A stretch of 64,000 bases of DNA from Pseudomonas proteolytica (GTDB lineage Bacteria > Pseudomonadota > Gammaproteobacteria > Pseudomonadales > Pseudomonadaceae): contig NZ_VFEV01000003.1 of assembly GCF_007858275.1 (NCBI RefSeq), positions 124,001 to 188,000 on the forward strand, in the 5' to 3' direction. Positions within the stretch are counted from its first letter, which is position 1; each line of letters starts with the position of its first letter. The position numbers and the translations under genes are program-made. The notes below the pieces were generated by a model. The model was not told the DNA's origin. It saw nothing but the letters and a program-made list of their open reading frames with translations, and did not search any database. Shown in pieces: positions 37,399-44,915 of the stretch.

Positions 37399-37929
37399 AT
37401 GGCCAAGATCGCCCCGCAATTGCCAATCGAAGTCGACAGCGAAACCGGTGTCTGGACCTCCGACGCCTTGCCGATGCTGTACGTACCGCGTCATTTCTTC
37501 GTCAACAATCACATGGGCATCGAAGAGGTGCTGGGCGCTGATGCCTACGCCGAAATCCTCTACAAGGCCGGCTACAAATCCGCCTGGCACTGGTGTGAAA
37601 AAGAAGCCGAATGCCACGGCCTGGAAGGCGTCGCGGTGTTCGAGCACTACATGAAGCGCCTGTCGCAGCGCGGTTGGGGCCTGTTCAAGATCCAGGACAT
37701 CGACCTGGATAAAGGCACCGCCAGCGTCAAGCTCGAACACTCGGCATTCGTCTACGTGTACGGCAAGGTCGGGCGCAAGGTCGACTACATGTTCACCGGC
37801 TGGTTTGCCGGCGCCATGGACCAGATTCTGCAGGCGCGCGGCAGCAATATCCGCACCGTCGCCGAACAAGTCTACGGAGGCTCCGAAGAGGGCCATGACG
37901 ACGGTCTGTTCACCGTCAAGCCGTTGTAA
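37399..37929 (+). CDS. DUF5943 domain protein of the dgc operon
   Basis: This 176-residue soluble protein is a conserved companion of dgcA in pseudomonads, with unknown function. It has three cysteines or histidines in HWCEKEAECH (about residues 63-72), a possible cofactor or metal site, and a mixed alpha/beta C-terminal half. No signal peptide is present. Its stop lies 15 bases before the dgcA ATG, so the two are coupled in one operon. A helper role in dimethylglycine demethylation is a guess from position. Confidence 0.82.
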   Translation: MAKIAPQLPIEVDSETGVWTSDALPMLYVPRHFFVNNHMGIEEVLGADAYAEILYKAGYKSAWHWCEKEAECHGLEGVAVFEHYMKRLSQRGWGLFKIQDIDLDKGTASVKLEHSAFVYVYGKVGRKVDYMFTGWFAGAMDQILQARGSNIRTVAEQVYGGSEEGHDDGLFTVKPL

Positions 37930-37944
37930 GCCGAGGACCGTGCC

Positions 37945-40005
37945 ATGGCTTTCGAAGCAATGTTTGCGCCGATCCAGATCGGCAAACTGACCATCCGCAA
38001 CCGCGTGCTCAGTACCGCCCACGCCGAGGTGTATGCCACCGACGGCGGGATGACCACCGAGCGTTATGTGAAGTATTACGAAGAGAAAGCCAAGGGCGGC
38101 ATTGGCCTGGCGATCTGTGGCGGCTCCTCGGTGGTGGCGATCGACAGCCCGCAGGAGTGGTGGAGTTCGGTGAACCTGTCCACCGACCGCATCATCCCGC
38201 ACTTCCAGAACCTGGCTGACGCGATGCACAAGCATGGCGCCAAGATCATGATCCAGATTACCCACATGGGCCGTCGCTCGCGTTGGGATGGCTTCAACTG
38301 GCCGACCCTGATGTCGCCGTCGGGGGTGCGCGAGCCGGTGCACCGTGCGACGTGCAAGACCATCGAGCCGGAAGAAATCTGGCGGGTGATCGGCAACTAC
38401 GCCAGCGCTGCAGGCCGGGCCAAGGCCGGTGGCCTGGATGGCGTGGAGCTGTCGGCGGTGCACCAGCACATGATCGACCAGTTCTGGAGCCCGCGGGTCA
38501 ACAAACGGACCGATGAATGGGGCGGCAGCTTCGAAAATCGTATGCGTTTCGGCCTCGAAGTGCTCAAGGCCGTGCGTGCGGAAGTCGGCCCGGATTTTTG
38601 CGTGGGCATCCGTTTGTGCGGGGATGAATTCCATCCGGACGGCCTGTCCCACGAGGACATGAAGCAGATCGCCAAGTACTACGACGACACCGGCATGCTC
38701 GACTTTATCGGGGTGGTCGGCTCGGGGTGCGACACCCACAACACCCTGGCCAACGTGATCCCGAACATGAGTTACCCGCCGGAGCCGTTCCTGCACCTGG
38801 CGGCCGGGATCAAGGAAGTGGTCAAGTCCCCGGTGCTGCACGCGCAGAACATCAAGGACCCGAACCAGGCCACGCGCATCCTCGAAGGCGGCTACGTGGA
38901 CATGGTCGGCATGACCCGTGCGCACATGGCCGACCCGCACCTGATCGCCAAGATCAAGATGGGCCAGATCGACCAGATCAAACAGTGCGTCGGCGCCAAC
39001 TATTGCATCGACCGCCAGTACCAGGGCCTGGATGTACTGTGCATCCAGAACGCCGCGACCTCCCGGGAATACATGGGGGTGCCGCACATCATCGAGAAAT
39101 CCACCGGACCCAAGCGCAAAGTGGTAGTGGTCGGTGCCGGCCCGGCCGGGATGGAGGCCGCTCGGGTTGCTGCCGAACGCGGCCACGATGTGACCCTGTT
39201 CGAGAAAAAAGACTTTATCGGTGGGCAGATCACCACCGCCTCCAAGGCGCCGCAGCGCGACCAGATCGCGGGCATCACTCGCTGGTTCCAGCTGGAACTG
39301 GCACGGCTCAATGTCGACCTGCGCCTGGGCGTGGCGGCGGATGCCGCAACCATCCTCGACCTGCGTCCCGATGTGGTGGTGCTGGCGGTGGGCGGGCATC
39401 CGTTCATCGAGCAGAACGAACACTGGGGCGCGGCAGAAGGCCTGGTGGTCAGCAGTTGGGATGTGCTCGACGGCAAGGTGGCGCCGGGCAAGAACGTGCT
39501 GGTGTACGACACCATCTGCGAATTCACCGGCATGTCAGTGGCCGACTTTCTGGCCGACAAGGGTTGCCAGGTCGAGATCGTCACCGACGACATCAAGCCC
39601 GGCGTGGCCATCGGCGGTACGTCATTCCCGACTTACTACCGCAGCATGTACCCCAAGGAAGTGATCATGACCGGCGACATGATGCTGGAGAAGGTCTACC
39701 GCGAGGGCGACAAGCTGATAGCCGTGCTGGAGAACGAATACACCGGCGCCAAGGAAGAGCGGGTGGTGGACCAGGTGGTGGTGGAGAACGGCGTGCGCCC
39801 GGATGAAGAAATCTACTACGCCCTCAAGCAAGGGGCGCGCAACAAGGGGCAGATGGACGTCGAAGCGTTGTTCGCGATCAAGCCGCAACCGTGCCTGAGC
39901 GAACCGGGGGAAGGGTACTTGCTGTTCCGCATCGGTGACTGTGTGGCCCAGCGCAATACCCACGCCGCGATCTATGACGCCCTGCGCTTGTGCAAGGATT
40001 TCTGA
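37945..40005 (+). CDS. dgcA: dimethylglycine demethylation protein DgcA
   Basis: This 686-residue flavoprotein has an N-terminal old-yellow-enzyme barrel (about 1-340) and a C-terminal FAD/NAD-binding part (VVVVGAGPAGMEAARVAAE near 391), the trimethylamine-dehydrogenase/2,4-dienoyl-CoA-reductase layout. The linking iron-sulfur motif has Cys348, Cys354 and Cys366, but the expected fourth ligand is Ala351. DgcA is needed to convert dimethylglycine to sarcosine. GAGGA precedes the ATG. A REPIN separates it from dgcB. Confidence 0.94.
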   Translation: MAFEAMFAPIQIGKLTIRNRVLSTAHAEVYATDGGMTTERYVKYYEEKAKGGIGLAICGGSSVVAIDSPQEWWSSVNLSTDRIIPHFQNLADAMHKHGAKIMIQITHMGRRSRWDGFNWPTLMSPSGVREPVHRATCKTIEPEEIWRVIGNYASAAGRAKAGGLDGVELSAVHQHMIDQFWSPRVNKRTDEWGGSFENRMRFGLEVLKAVRAEVGPDFCVGIRLCGDEFHPDGLSHEDMKQIAKYYDDTGMLDFIGVVGSGCDTHNTLANVIPNMSYPPEPFLHLAAGIKEVVKSPVLHAQNIKDPNQATRILEGGYVDMVGMTRAHMADPHLIAKIKMGQIDQIKQCVGANYCIDRQYQGLDVLCIQNAATSREYMGVPHIIEKSTGPKRKVVVVGAGPAGMEAARVAAERGHDVTLFEKKDFIGGQITTASKAPQRDQIAGITRWFQLELARLNVDLRLGVAADAATILDLRPDVVVLAVGGHPFIEQNEHWGAAEGLVVSSWDVLDGKVAPGKNVLVYDTICEFTGMSVADFLADKGCQVEIVTDDIKPGVAIGGTSFPTYYRSMYPKEVIMTGDMMLEKVYREGDKLIAVLENEYTGAKEERVVDQVVVENGVRPDEEIYYALKQGARNKGQMDVEALFAIKPQPCLSEPGEGYLLFRIGDCVAQRNTHAAIYDALRLCKDF

Positions 40006-40039
40006 CCCAACACCGAACCAATGTGGACTCGGTCAAAAA

Positions 40040-40130
40040 TGTGGGAGCGGGCTTGCTCGCGAAAGCGGTGTGTCAGTCGATACATCCGGTGGCTGATGCA
40101 CCGCCTTCGCGAGCAAGCCCGCTCCCACAT
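40040..40130. repeat. REPIN between dgcA and dgcB
   Basis: Inverted arms of the GCGGGCTTGCTCGCGAA type lie in the dgcA-dgcB gap. TGTGGGAGC, the REP outer border sequence, recurs at 40146-40154 and there supplies the dgcB ribosome site. Confidence 0.88.
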
Positions 40131-40160
40131 TAGAGCTGTGTGGTCTGTGGGAGCTTCACC

Positions 40161-42104
40161 ATGTTGAACACCCTTCTTCCGATTCTCCTGTTTGCAGCCC
40201 TGGGCCTCGCTGTCCTCGGCGCTTTGCGCCGGGTGAACATGTGGCGCCGTGGCCGTGCGGCCAAGGTCGACCTGCTGGGCGGCCTGCTGGCCATGCCCAA
40301 GCGCTACATGGTCGACCTGCACCACGTGGTTGCCCGCGACAAATACATCGCCAATACCCACGTGGCCACGGCCCTGGGCTTTGTGTTGTCGGCGTTGCTG
40401 GCGATTCTGGTGCACGGTTTCGGCCTGCACAATCGCATCCTCGGCTACGCCTTGCTGCTGGCCTCGGTGCTGATGTTTGTCGGCGCCACCTTCGTCTACC
40501 TGCGCCGGCGCAACCCACCCGCGCGCCTGTCCAAAGGCCCGTGGATGCGCCTGCCGAAAAGCCTGATGGCGTTCTCGGTCAGTTTCTTCCTGGTGACCTT
40601 GCCGGTGGCCGGGATCCTGCCCGCCGACTTCGGTGGCTGGCTGCTGGCCGCGCTGCTCGGTGTGGGTGTGCTGTGGGGCGTGTCGGAGATGTTCTTCGGC
40701 ATGACCTGGGGCGGGCCGATGAAGCATGCGTTTGCCGGTGCCCTGCACCTGGCCTGGCACCGCCGCGCCGAACGTTTTGGGGGTGGCCGTTCCACCGGCT
40801 TGAAGCCGTTGGACCTGAGTGACAAAAGCGCGCCCCTGGGCGTGGAAAAACCCAAGGACTTCACCTGGAACCAACTGCTCGGTTTCGACGCCTGCGTGCA
40901 GTGCGGCAAGTGCGAAGCCGCGTGCCCTGCATTCGCCGCCGGCCAGCCGCTGAACCCGAAAAAACTGATCCAGGACATGGTGGTCGGCCTGGCCGGTGGC
41001 ACCGATGCCAAGTTCGCCGGCAGCCCGTATCCGGGCAAGGCCATTGGCGAGCACAGCGGCAACCCGCACCAACCGATCGTCAACGGCCTGGTGGACGCCG
41101 AGACCTTGTGGTCCTGCACCACCTGCCGCGCCTGTGTCGAAGAGTGCCCGATGATGATCGAGCACGTGGATGCCATCGTCGATATGCGCCGCCATTTGAC
41201 CCTGGAAAAAGGCGCGACGCCGAACAAGGGCGCCGAAGTCCTGGAGAACCTGATCGCCACCGACAACCCTGGCGGTTTTGCCCCGGGCGGGCGGATGAAC
41301 TGGGCGGCGGACTTGAACCTGCCGCTGCTCGGCGACAAGAAGACAACTGACGTACTGTTCTGGGTTGGCGATGGTGCCTTCGACATGCGTAACCAGCGGA
41401 CCTTGCGCGCCTTCGTCAAAGTGCTGAAGGCAGCCAAGGTCGATTTCGCCGTGCTGGGCCTGGAAGAGCGCGACAGTGGCGACGTGGCCCGGCGCCTGGG
41501 GGATGAGGCGACGTTCCAGCTGCTGGCCGCACGCAATATCCAGACCCTGGCCAAGTACAGTTTCCAGCGCATCGTGACCTGTGACCCTCACAGTTTCCAC
41601 GTGCTGAAAAACGAATATGGCGCCTTCGACGGCCATTACCGGGTGCAGCACCACAGCACCTACATGGCCGAGCTGATCGACGCCGGCGCGCTGAACCTGG
41701 GCCAGCACAAAGGCAACAGCGTGACCTATCACGACCCGTGCTACCTGGGCCGTTACAACGGCGAGTACGAGGCACCGCGCCAAGTGCTGCGGGCGCTGGG
41801 GATCGAGGTCAAGGAGATGCAGCGTTCGGGCTTCCGTTCCCGTTGCTGTGGCGGCGGGGGCGGCGCGCCGATCACCGATATTCCCGGCAAGCAGCGCATC
41901 CCCGACATGCGCATGGAAGACATCCGCGAGACCGGCGCCGAACTGGTGGCCGTCGGTTGTCCACAGTGCACGGCGATGCTCGAAGGGGTGGTCGAGCCAC
42001 GCCCCCTGATCAAAGACATTGCCGAACTGGTTGCAGATGCCCTGCTCGAAGAGCCTGCACCGGCCAAGACCCCGAATTTGCGTGAACCTGCGGAGGTGCA
42101 TTGA
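40161..42104 (+). CDS. dgcB: membrane iron-sulfur oxidoreductase DgcB
   Basis: This 647-residue protein has about five N-terminal membrane helices (to about residue 180), two 4Fe-4S motifs (CVQCGKCEAACP and CTTCRACVEECP) and two C-terminal cysteine-rich CCG-type regions (CDPHSFHV..., and SRCCGGGGGAP with CPQC). The layout resembles membrane heterodisulfide-reductase-like quinone reductases. It is required for dimethylglycine demethylation and probably passes electrons to quinone. ATG 40161 has GGGAG at seven bases. Its stop overlaps the etfA-like start. Confidence 0.93.
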   Translation: MLNTLLPILLFAALGLAVLGALRRVNMWRRGRAAKVDLLGGLLAMPKRYMVDLHHVVARDKYIANTHVATALGFVLSALLAILVHGFGLHNRILGYALLLASVLMFVGATFVYLRRRNPPARLSKGPWMRLPKSLMAFSVSFFLVTLPVAGILPADFGGWLLAALLGVGVLWGVSEMFFGMTWGGPMKHAFAGALHLAWHRRAERFGGGRSTGLKPLDLSDKSAPLGVEKPKDFTWNQLLGFDACVQCGKCEAACPAFAAGQPLNPKKLIQDMVVGLAGGTDAKFAGSPYPGKAIGEHSGNPHQPIVNGLVDAETLWSCTTCRACVEECPMMIEHVDAIVDMRRHLTLEKGATPNKGAEVLENLIATDNPGGFAPGGRMNWAADLNLPLLGDKKTTDVLFWVGDGAFDMRNQRTLRAFVKVLKAAKVDFAVLGLEERDSGDVARRLGDEATFQLLAARNIQTLAKYSFQRIVTCDPHSFHVLKNEYGAFDGHYRVQHHSTYMAELIDAGALNLGQHKGNSVTYHDPCYLGRYNGEYEAPRQVLRALGIEVKEMQRSGFRSRCCGGGGGAPITDIPGKQRIPDMRMEDIRETGAELVAVGCPQCTAMLEGVVEPRPLIKDIAELVADALLEEPAPAKTPNLREPAEVH

Positions 42105-43324
42105 TGAGCGACATTATCCGCCGCGACCCACGGGCCGAATGGATCGCCCGCAACCGCCTGCACCCGCTGCATGCGGCAATGCAACCGGAGCAGCACAGTT
42201 GGATGGGGCCTAACGGCATCATCCGCAAGAATGTGCACGGCATGGGTTTTATCGGCCCCAACGGCATCAAGCGTATCGACCGCAGCGGCGCCCAGCAGGG
42301 TGGCGCCACCAAGCGCACGGCAGCGGTGCAAGTGCAGTTGCCGCTGCACCAGGTGCCAGCCCCGGCGTTCTACATCAACGTGGTGCCGGATATGGTCGGC
42401 GGCCGCCTGAGCAGCCACGACCGCGACTTGCTGGGCCTGGCGCGGCAACTCGCCGGCAGCGACGGCGCGGTGCTGGCGGTGGTGTTTGGCGAGCACAAGG
42501 AAAGCGCGTTCGACACAGCCGGCGTGGACCGCCTGCTGGTGTTGGACGGCCGCGAATTCGACGGTTATTCACCGGAGCAACGGGTCCATGGCCTGCGGGC
42601 TGTGGATAACCAGTTCAGCCCGCGTCACTGGTTGCTGCCCGACAGCCGCAGTGGCGGTGGCGAACTGGGGCGGCGCTTTGCCGCGAGCCTCAAGGAACGC
42701 CCGGCCACCCGGGTCTGGCAGATCAAGGGCAGCGAGTGTATCGGCCGTGCCGGTGCGGGCCGGGAGGACTTGGCGCGAGCGCTGCCAAGGCTGATCCTGG
42801 CCGCGGTGGAATGTGCCGATCCCGTCAGCGATACGCGCCATGAAGTGTTGCCGCTGGAATTATCCACAGCGCTGGCGCGCAGCTTGCCGCGTATCGAGGA
42901 CCTGGGCGCGGTGGCGGTGGACCCGGGCGCGATTCCCATGGCCGAGGCCGAGTTTATTTTCTCGGGCGGCAATGGGGTCAAGGACTGGGAGCTGTTCCAC
43001 CAGACCGCTGCCGCGCTGGGGGCTACCGAAGGTGCGTCGCGGGTGGCTGTGGACGATGGCTTCATGGCACGGGACCGGCAGGTTGGCGCCAGTGGTATCT
43101 GGGTCACCGCACGGGTGTATGTGGCCGTGGGGATCTCCGGGGCGATCCAGCACCTGCAAGGCATTGGTGCCTGCGACAAAGTCGTGGCGATCAACCTCGA
43201 TCCGGGTTGCGACATGATCAAGCGCGCCGACCTGTCGGTGATCGGTGACAGCGGCGAAATTCTCCGGGCCTTGATCGCAGCGGTCCAGGCCCACCGCAAC
43301 GGCGCCAAGCGCGATGCGGCTTAA
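42104..43324 (+). CDS. etfA: electron transfer flavoprotein alpha subunit, dgc-associated
   Basis: This 406-residue ETF-alpha has the FAD-binding C-terminal domain (GIWVTARVYVAVGISGAIQH, AINLDPGCDMIKRADLSVIGD in two parts). An extra N-terminal segment of about 60 residues makes it longer than the fatty-acid ETF alpha (about 310). GGAGG precedes the ATG, which overlaps the dgcB stop. It pairs with the next gene and probably accepts electrons from DgcA. Two perfect DnaA-box sequences (42601, 42860) lie within it. Confidence 0.92.
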   Translation: MSDIIRRDPRAEWIARNRLHPLHAAMQPEQHSWMGPNGIIRKNVHGMGFIGPNGIKRIDRSGAQQGGATKRTAAVQVQLPLHQVPAPAFYINVVPDMVGGRLSSHDRDLLGLARQLAGSDGAVLAVVFGEHKESAFDTAGVDRLLVLDGREFDGYSPEQRVHGLRAVDNQFSPRHWLLPDSRSGGGELGRRFAASLKERPATRVWQIKGSECIGRAGAGREDLARALPRLILAAVECADPVSDTRHEVLPLELSTALARSLPRIEDLGAVAVDPGAIPMAEAEFIFSGGNGVKDWELFHQTAAALGATEGASRVAVDDGFMARDRQVGASGIWVTARVYVAVGISGAIQHLQGIGACDKVVAINLDPGCDMIKRADLSVIGDSGEILRALIAAVQAHRNGAKRDAA

Positions 43325-43339
43325 GCAAAGGATATGGCC

Positions 43340-44110
43340 ATGACGACCCATGTAATCAGCCTGGTCTCCATAGGCGCCCACCCGACCTCCGGCCGCCCCC
43401 GTCGCGCCGAACAGGATGCACGCGCCGTGGAATTGGGGTTGCAACTGGCTGGGGATAACCTGCAAGTGCTGCATGCCGGCGACATCGCCGAACCGACCCT
43501 GCGCGCCTACCTGGGCATGGGATTGGCGCAGTTGCACGTGCTGGAGCAACCGGCCGGCGCCGATGCCTTGCCGGTACTCGGTGACTATCTACAGGATGCT
43601 GGTGCCCAGGTGGTGCTTACCGGCAGCCAGGCAGAAACCGGCGAAGGCTCGGGCATGCTGCCCTTCCTGTTGGCCGAACACCTGGGCTGGCCGCTGATTG
43701 TCGGGCTGGCCCAGGTGGAGTCCATCGACAGCGGTGTGGCCCATGTGCTGCAAGCCTTGCCGCGCGGGCAGCGGCGGCGCCTGAAGGTGCGCCTGCCGTT
43801 TGTGGCCACGGTGGATAACGCTGGGCCCAAGCCGCGGCAAAGCGCCTATGGCCCGGCCCAGCGCGGTGTGCTGCAGGAGCACGACGTGCAGGTGGTGGAC
43901 GATGAGTTATTCACAGGCGCCGTGCTGCAACCGGCCAAGCCTCGACCCAAGCGCCTCAAAGTGATCAAGGCCAAGAGCGGCGCCGACCGCATGAAGGCCG
44001 CCACGGCCAAGGCCAGCGGCGGCGGTGGCCAGGTGCTCAAGGGCCTGGGCCCCGAGGCGGGCGCCGAAGCCATTCTCAAGCTGCTGATCGAAGAAGGCGT
44101 GGTGCGCTGA
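43340..44110 (+). CDS. etfB: electron transfer flavoprotein beta subunit, dgc-associated
   Basis: This 256-residue ETF-beta-like protein is divergent from the housekeeping subunit: it opens TTHVISLVSIGAHPTSGRPR, keeps VLTGSQAETGEGSGMLPFL, which lines the AMP/FAD region, and ends with a lysine-rich and glycine-rich tail. The second ATG (43340) has AAAGGA at seven bases and is preferred over 43334. It completes the dgcA-dgcB-etfA-etfB operon and faces the DnaA-box region downstream. Confidence 0.9.
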   Translation: MTTHVISLVSIGAHPTSGRPRRAEQDARAVELGLQLAGDNLQVLHAGDIAEPTLRAYLGMGLAQLHVLEQPAGADALPVLGDYLQDAGAQVVLTGSQAETGEGSGMLPFLLAEHLGWPLIVGLAQVESIDSGVAHVLQALPRGQRRRLKVRLPFVATVDNAGPKPRQSAYGPAQRGVLQEHDVQVVDDELFTGAVLQPAKPRPKRLKVIKAKSGADRMKAATAKASGGGGQVLKGLGPEAGAEAILKLLIEEGVVR

Positions 44111-44115
44111 CCCCC

Positions 44116-44214
44116 TGTAGGAGCGAGCTTGCTCGCGAAGAACCTGAGCGCGCAGCGTTAAACCAGACACGCTGCGTTACCGTTGGCCTTTTTCGCGAGC
44201 AAGCTCGCTCCTAC
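44116..44214. repeat. REPIN (GCGAGCTTGCTCGCGAA type) after etfB
   Basis: Inverted arms TGTAGGAGCGAGCTTGCTCG and complement start six bases after the etfB stop and mark the left border of the gene-free gap. Confidence 0.88.
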
Positions 44215-44231
44215 AAGGCGTGTGCGTGGGT

Positions 44232-44276
44232 GTTTACCCACAATCCCTGTTAACCCACCTGTGGATAACCTGTTCG
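44232..44276 (+). repeat. iteron-like unit 1 of the DnaA-box array
   Basis: GTTTACCCACAATCCCTGTT leads to TGTGGATAACCTGTTCG. It holds a one-mismatch box and a perfect box facing each other, the most complete inverted pair of the four units. Confidence 0.65.
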
Positions 44277-44392
44277 CGGCTGTCCACACCCCATGTAAAT
44301 CAAGCGCTACAGCCCTCTGTACGAAAAACAACCAACCTAAGCAACGGTTTTTACTGGGCTTTTTCTGTGGATAAGGAAAAAGCCCGGCCCGG

Positions 44393-44457
44393 AGTTGCCC
44401 CCAAAGTCTGTTGGTGCTTCTGTGGATAAGATGTTCGCTACCCGCTACAGGCCTTAT
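44393..44457 (+). repeat. iteron-like unit 2 of the DnaA-box array
   Basis: AGTTGCCCCCAAAGTCTGTT, then TGTGGATAAGATGTTCG and CGCTACAGGCCTTATA. About 90 percent identical to unit 3 at an offset of 182 bases. Confidence 0.8.
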
Positions 44458-44574
44458 AAATAAAGGCGTGCAGTGGGTTGGTTGAAATATGATCAATGTG
44501 GCCGTTTCCGCTTGAATCTTCGCGTAAAGCCTCGATTTTGCTCGGTTGCAGACGGTTTTCCACAGATAGGCCAA

Positions 44575-44640
44575 AGTTGCCCCCAAAGTCTGTTGGCGCT
44601 TCTGTGGATAAGGTGTTTGCGTTCCGCTACAGGCTATATA
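44575..44640 (+). repeat. iteron-like unit 3 of the DnaA-box array
   Basis: AGTTGCCCCCAAAGTCTGTT, then TGTGGATAAGGTGTTTG and CGCTACAGGCTATATA. A near-duplicate of unit 2. Confidence 0.8.
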
Positions 44641-44747
44641 GAACGTGGCTTGTAGGCTTTAGGTCAAAAAATCATCAATGTTGGATAAAACCCGTTGCTT
44701 TGAATAAGTCACGGATTTTCTTGGTTTTATTTCGAGGTAAGAGCGCA

Positions 44748-44791
44748 GTTGCCCACAATTGCTGTGGGTGGGTTTGTGGATAAGTTGTTGG
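44748..44791 (+). repeat. iteron-like unit 4 of the DnaA-box array
   Basis: GTTGCCCACAATTGCTGTGG leads to TGTGGATAAGTTGTTGG. CCCACA (44752-44757) and TGTGGG (44763-44768) form a small extra hairpin inside this unit. Confidence 0.6.
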
Positions 44792-44864
44792 AGGATGGCT
44801 GTAGGGCAGGATAACAGTGGGCTGACGGCCCTATGCTCAATTTTTGACCAGATGCGGACCCAAA

Positions 44865-44898
44865 TGTGGGAGCGAGCAAGCCCGCTCCCACATTTTTT
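44865..44898. terminator. compact REP-derived hairpin with T run before the gbcA end
   Basis: TGTGGGAGCG (44865-44874) and CGCTCCCACA (44883-44892) pair with an eight-base loop and are followed by six T. It resembles a REPIN that lost its middle and now forms a rightward intrinsic terminator. Confidence 0.65.
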
Positions 44899-44915
44899 GA
44901 TCCCGGGTGGGTCAG

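Larger units (their letters stand above)
44232..44791. other. DnaA-box array in convergent gene-free gap (candidate datA-like locus)
   Basis: Five perfect DnaA boxes (TGTGGATAA, complement TTATCCACA) lie in one orientation at 44260-44268, 44366-44374, 44421-44429, 44603-44611 and 44775-44783. A TTTTCCACA box (44556-44564, fits TTWTNCACA) and a one-mismatch TTACCCACA (44234-44242) face the other way. Four of the five sit in similar repeat units. The stretch is AT-richer than the flanks and shows no gene. It lies between two converging operons, so a promoter role is unlikely. Known datA-type sites also hold clustered DnaA boxes outside oriC. Function is inferred. Confidence 0.75.

Noticed and set aside
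44298..44310. IHF site between the first two DnaA boxes (AATCAAGCGCTAC)
   Set aside because: The AATCAA part fits, but the TTR end does not; too weak to call without binding data.
44220..44783. Small frames of 60-95 residues in the DnaA-box gap
   Set aside because: They span the repeats, have no ribosome sites and no conserved composition; the stretch is better explained as a DNA-binding array.
44232..44791. CRISPR array
   Set aside because: Units are unevenly spaced (106, 55, 182 and 172 bases), diverged, and there are no cas genes.
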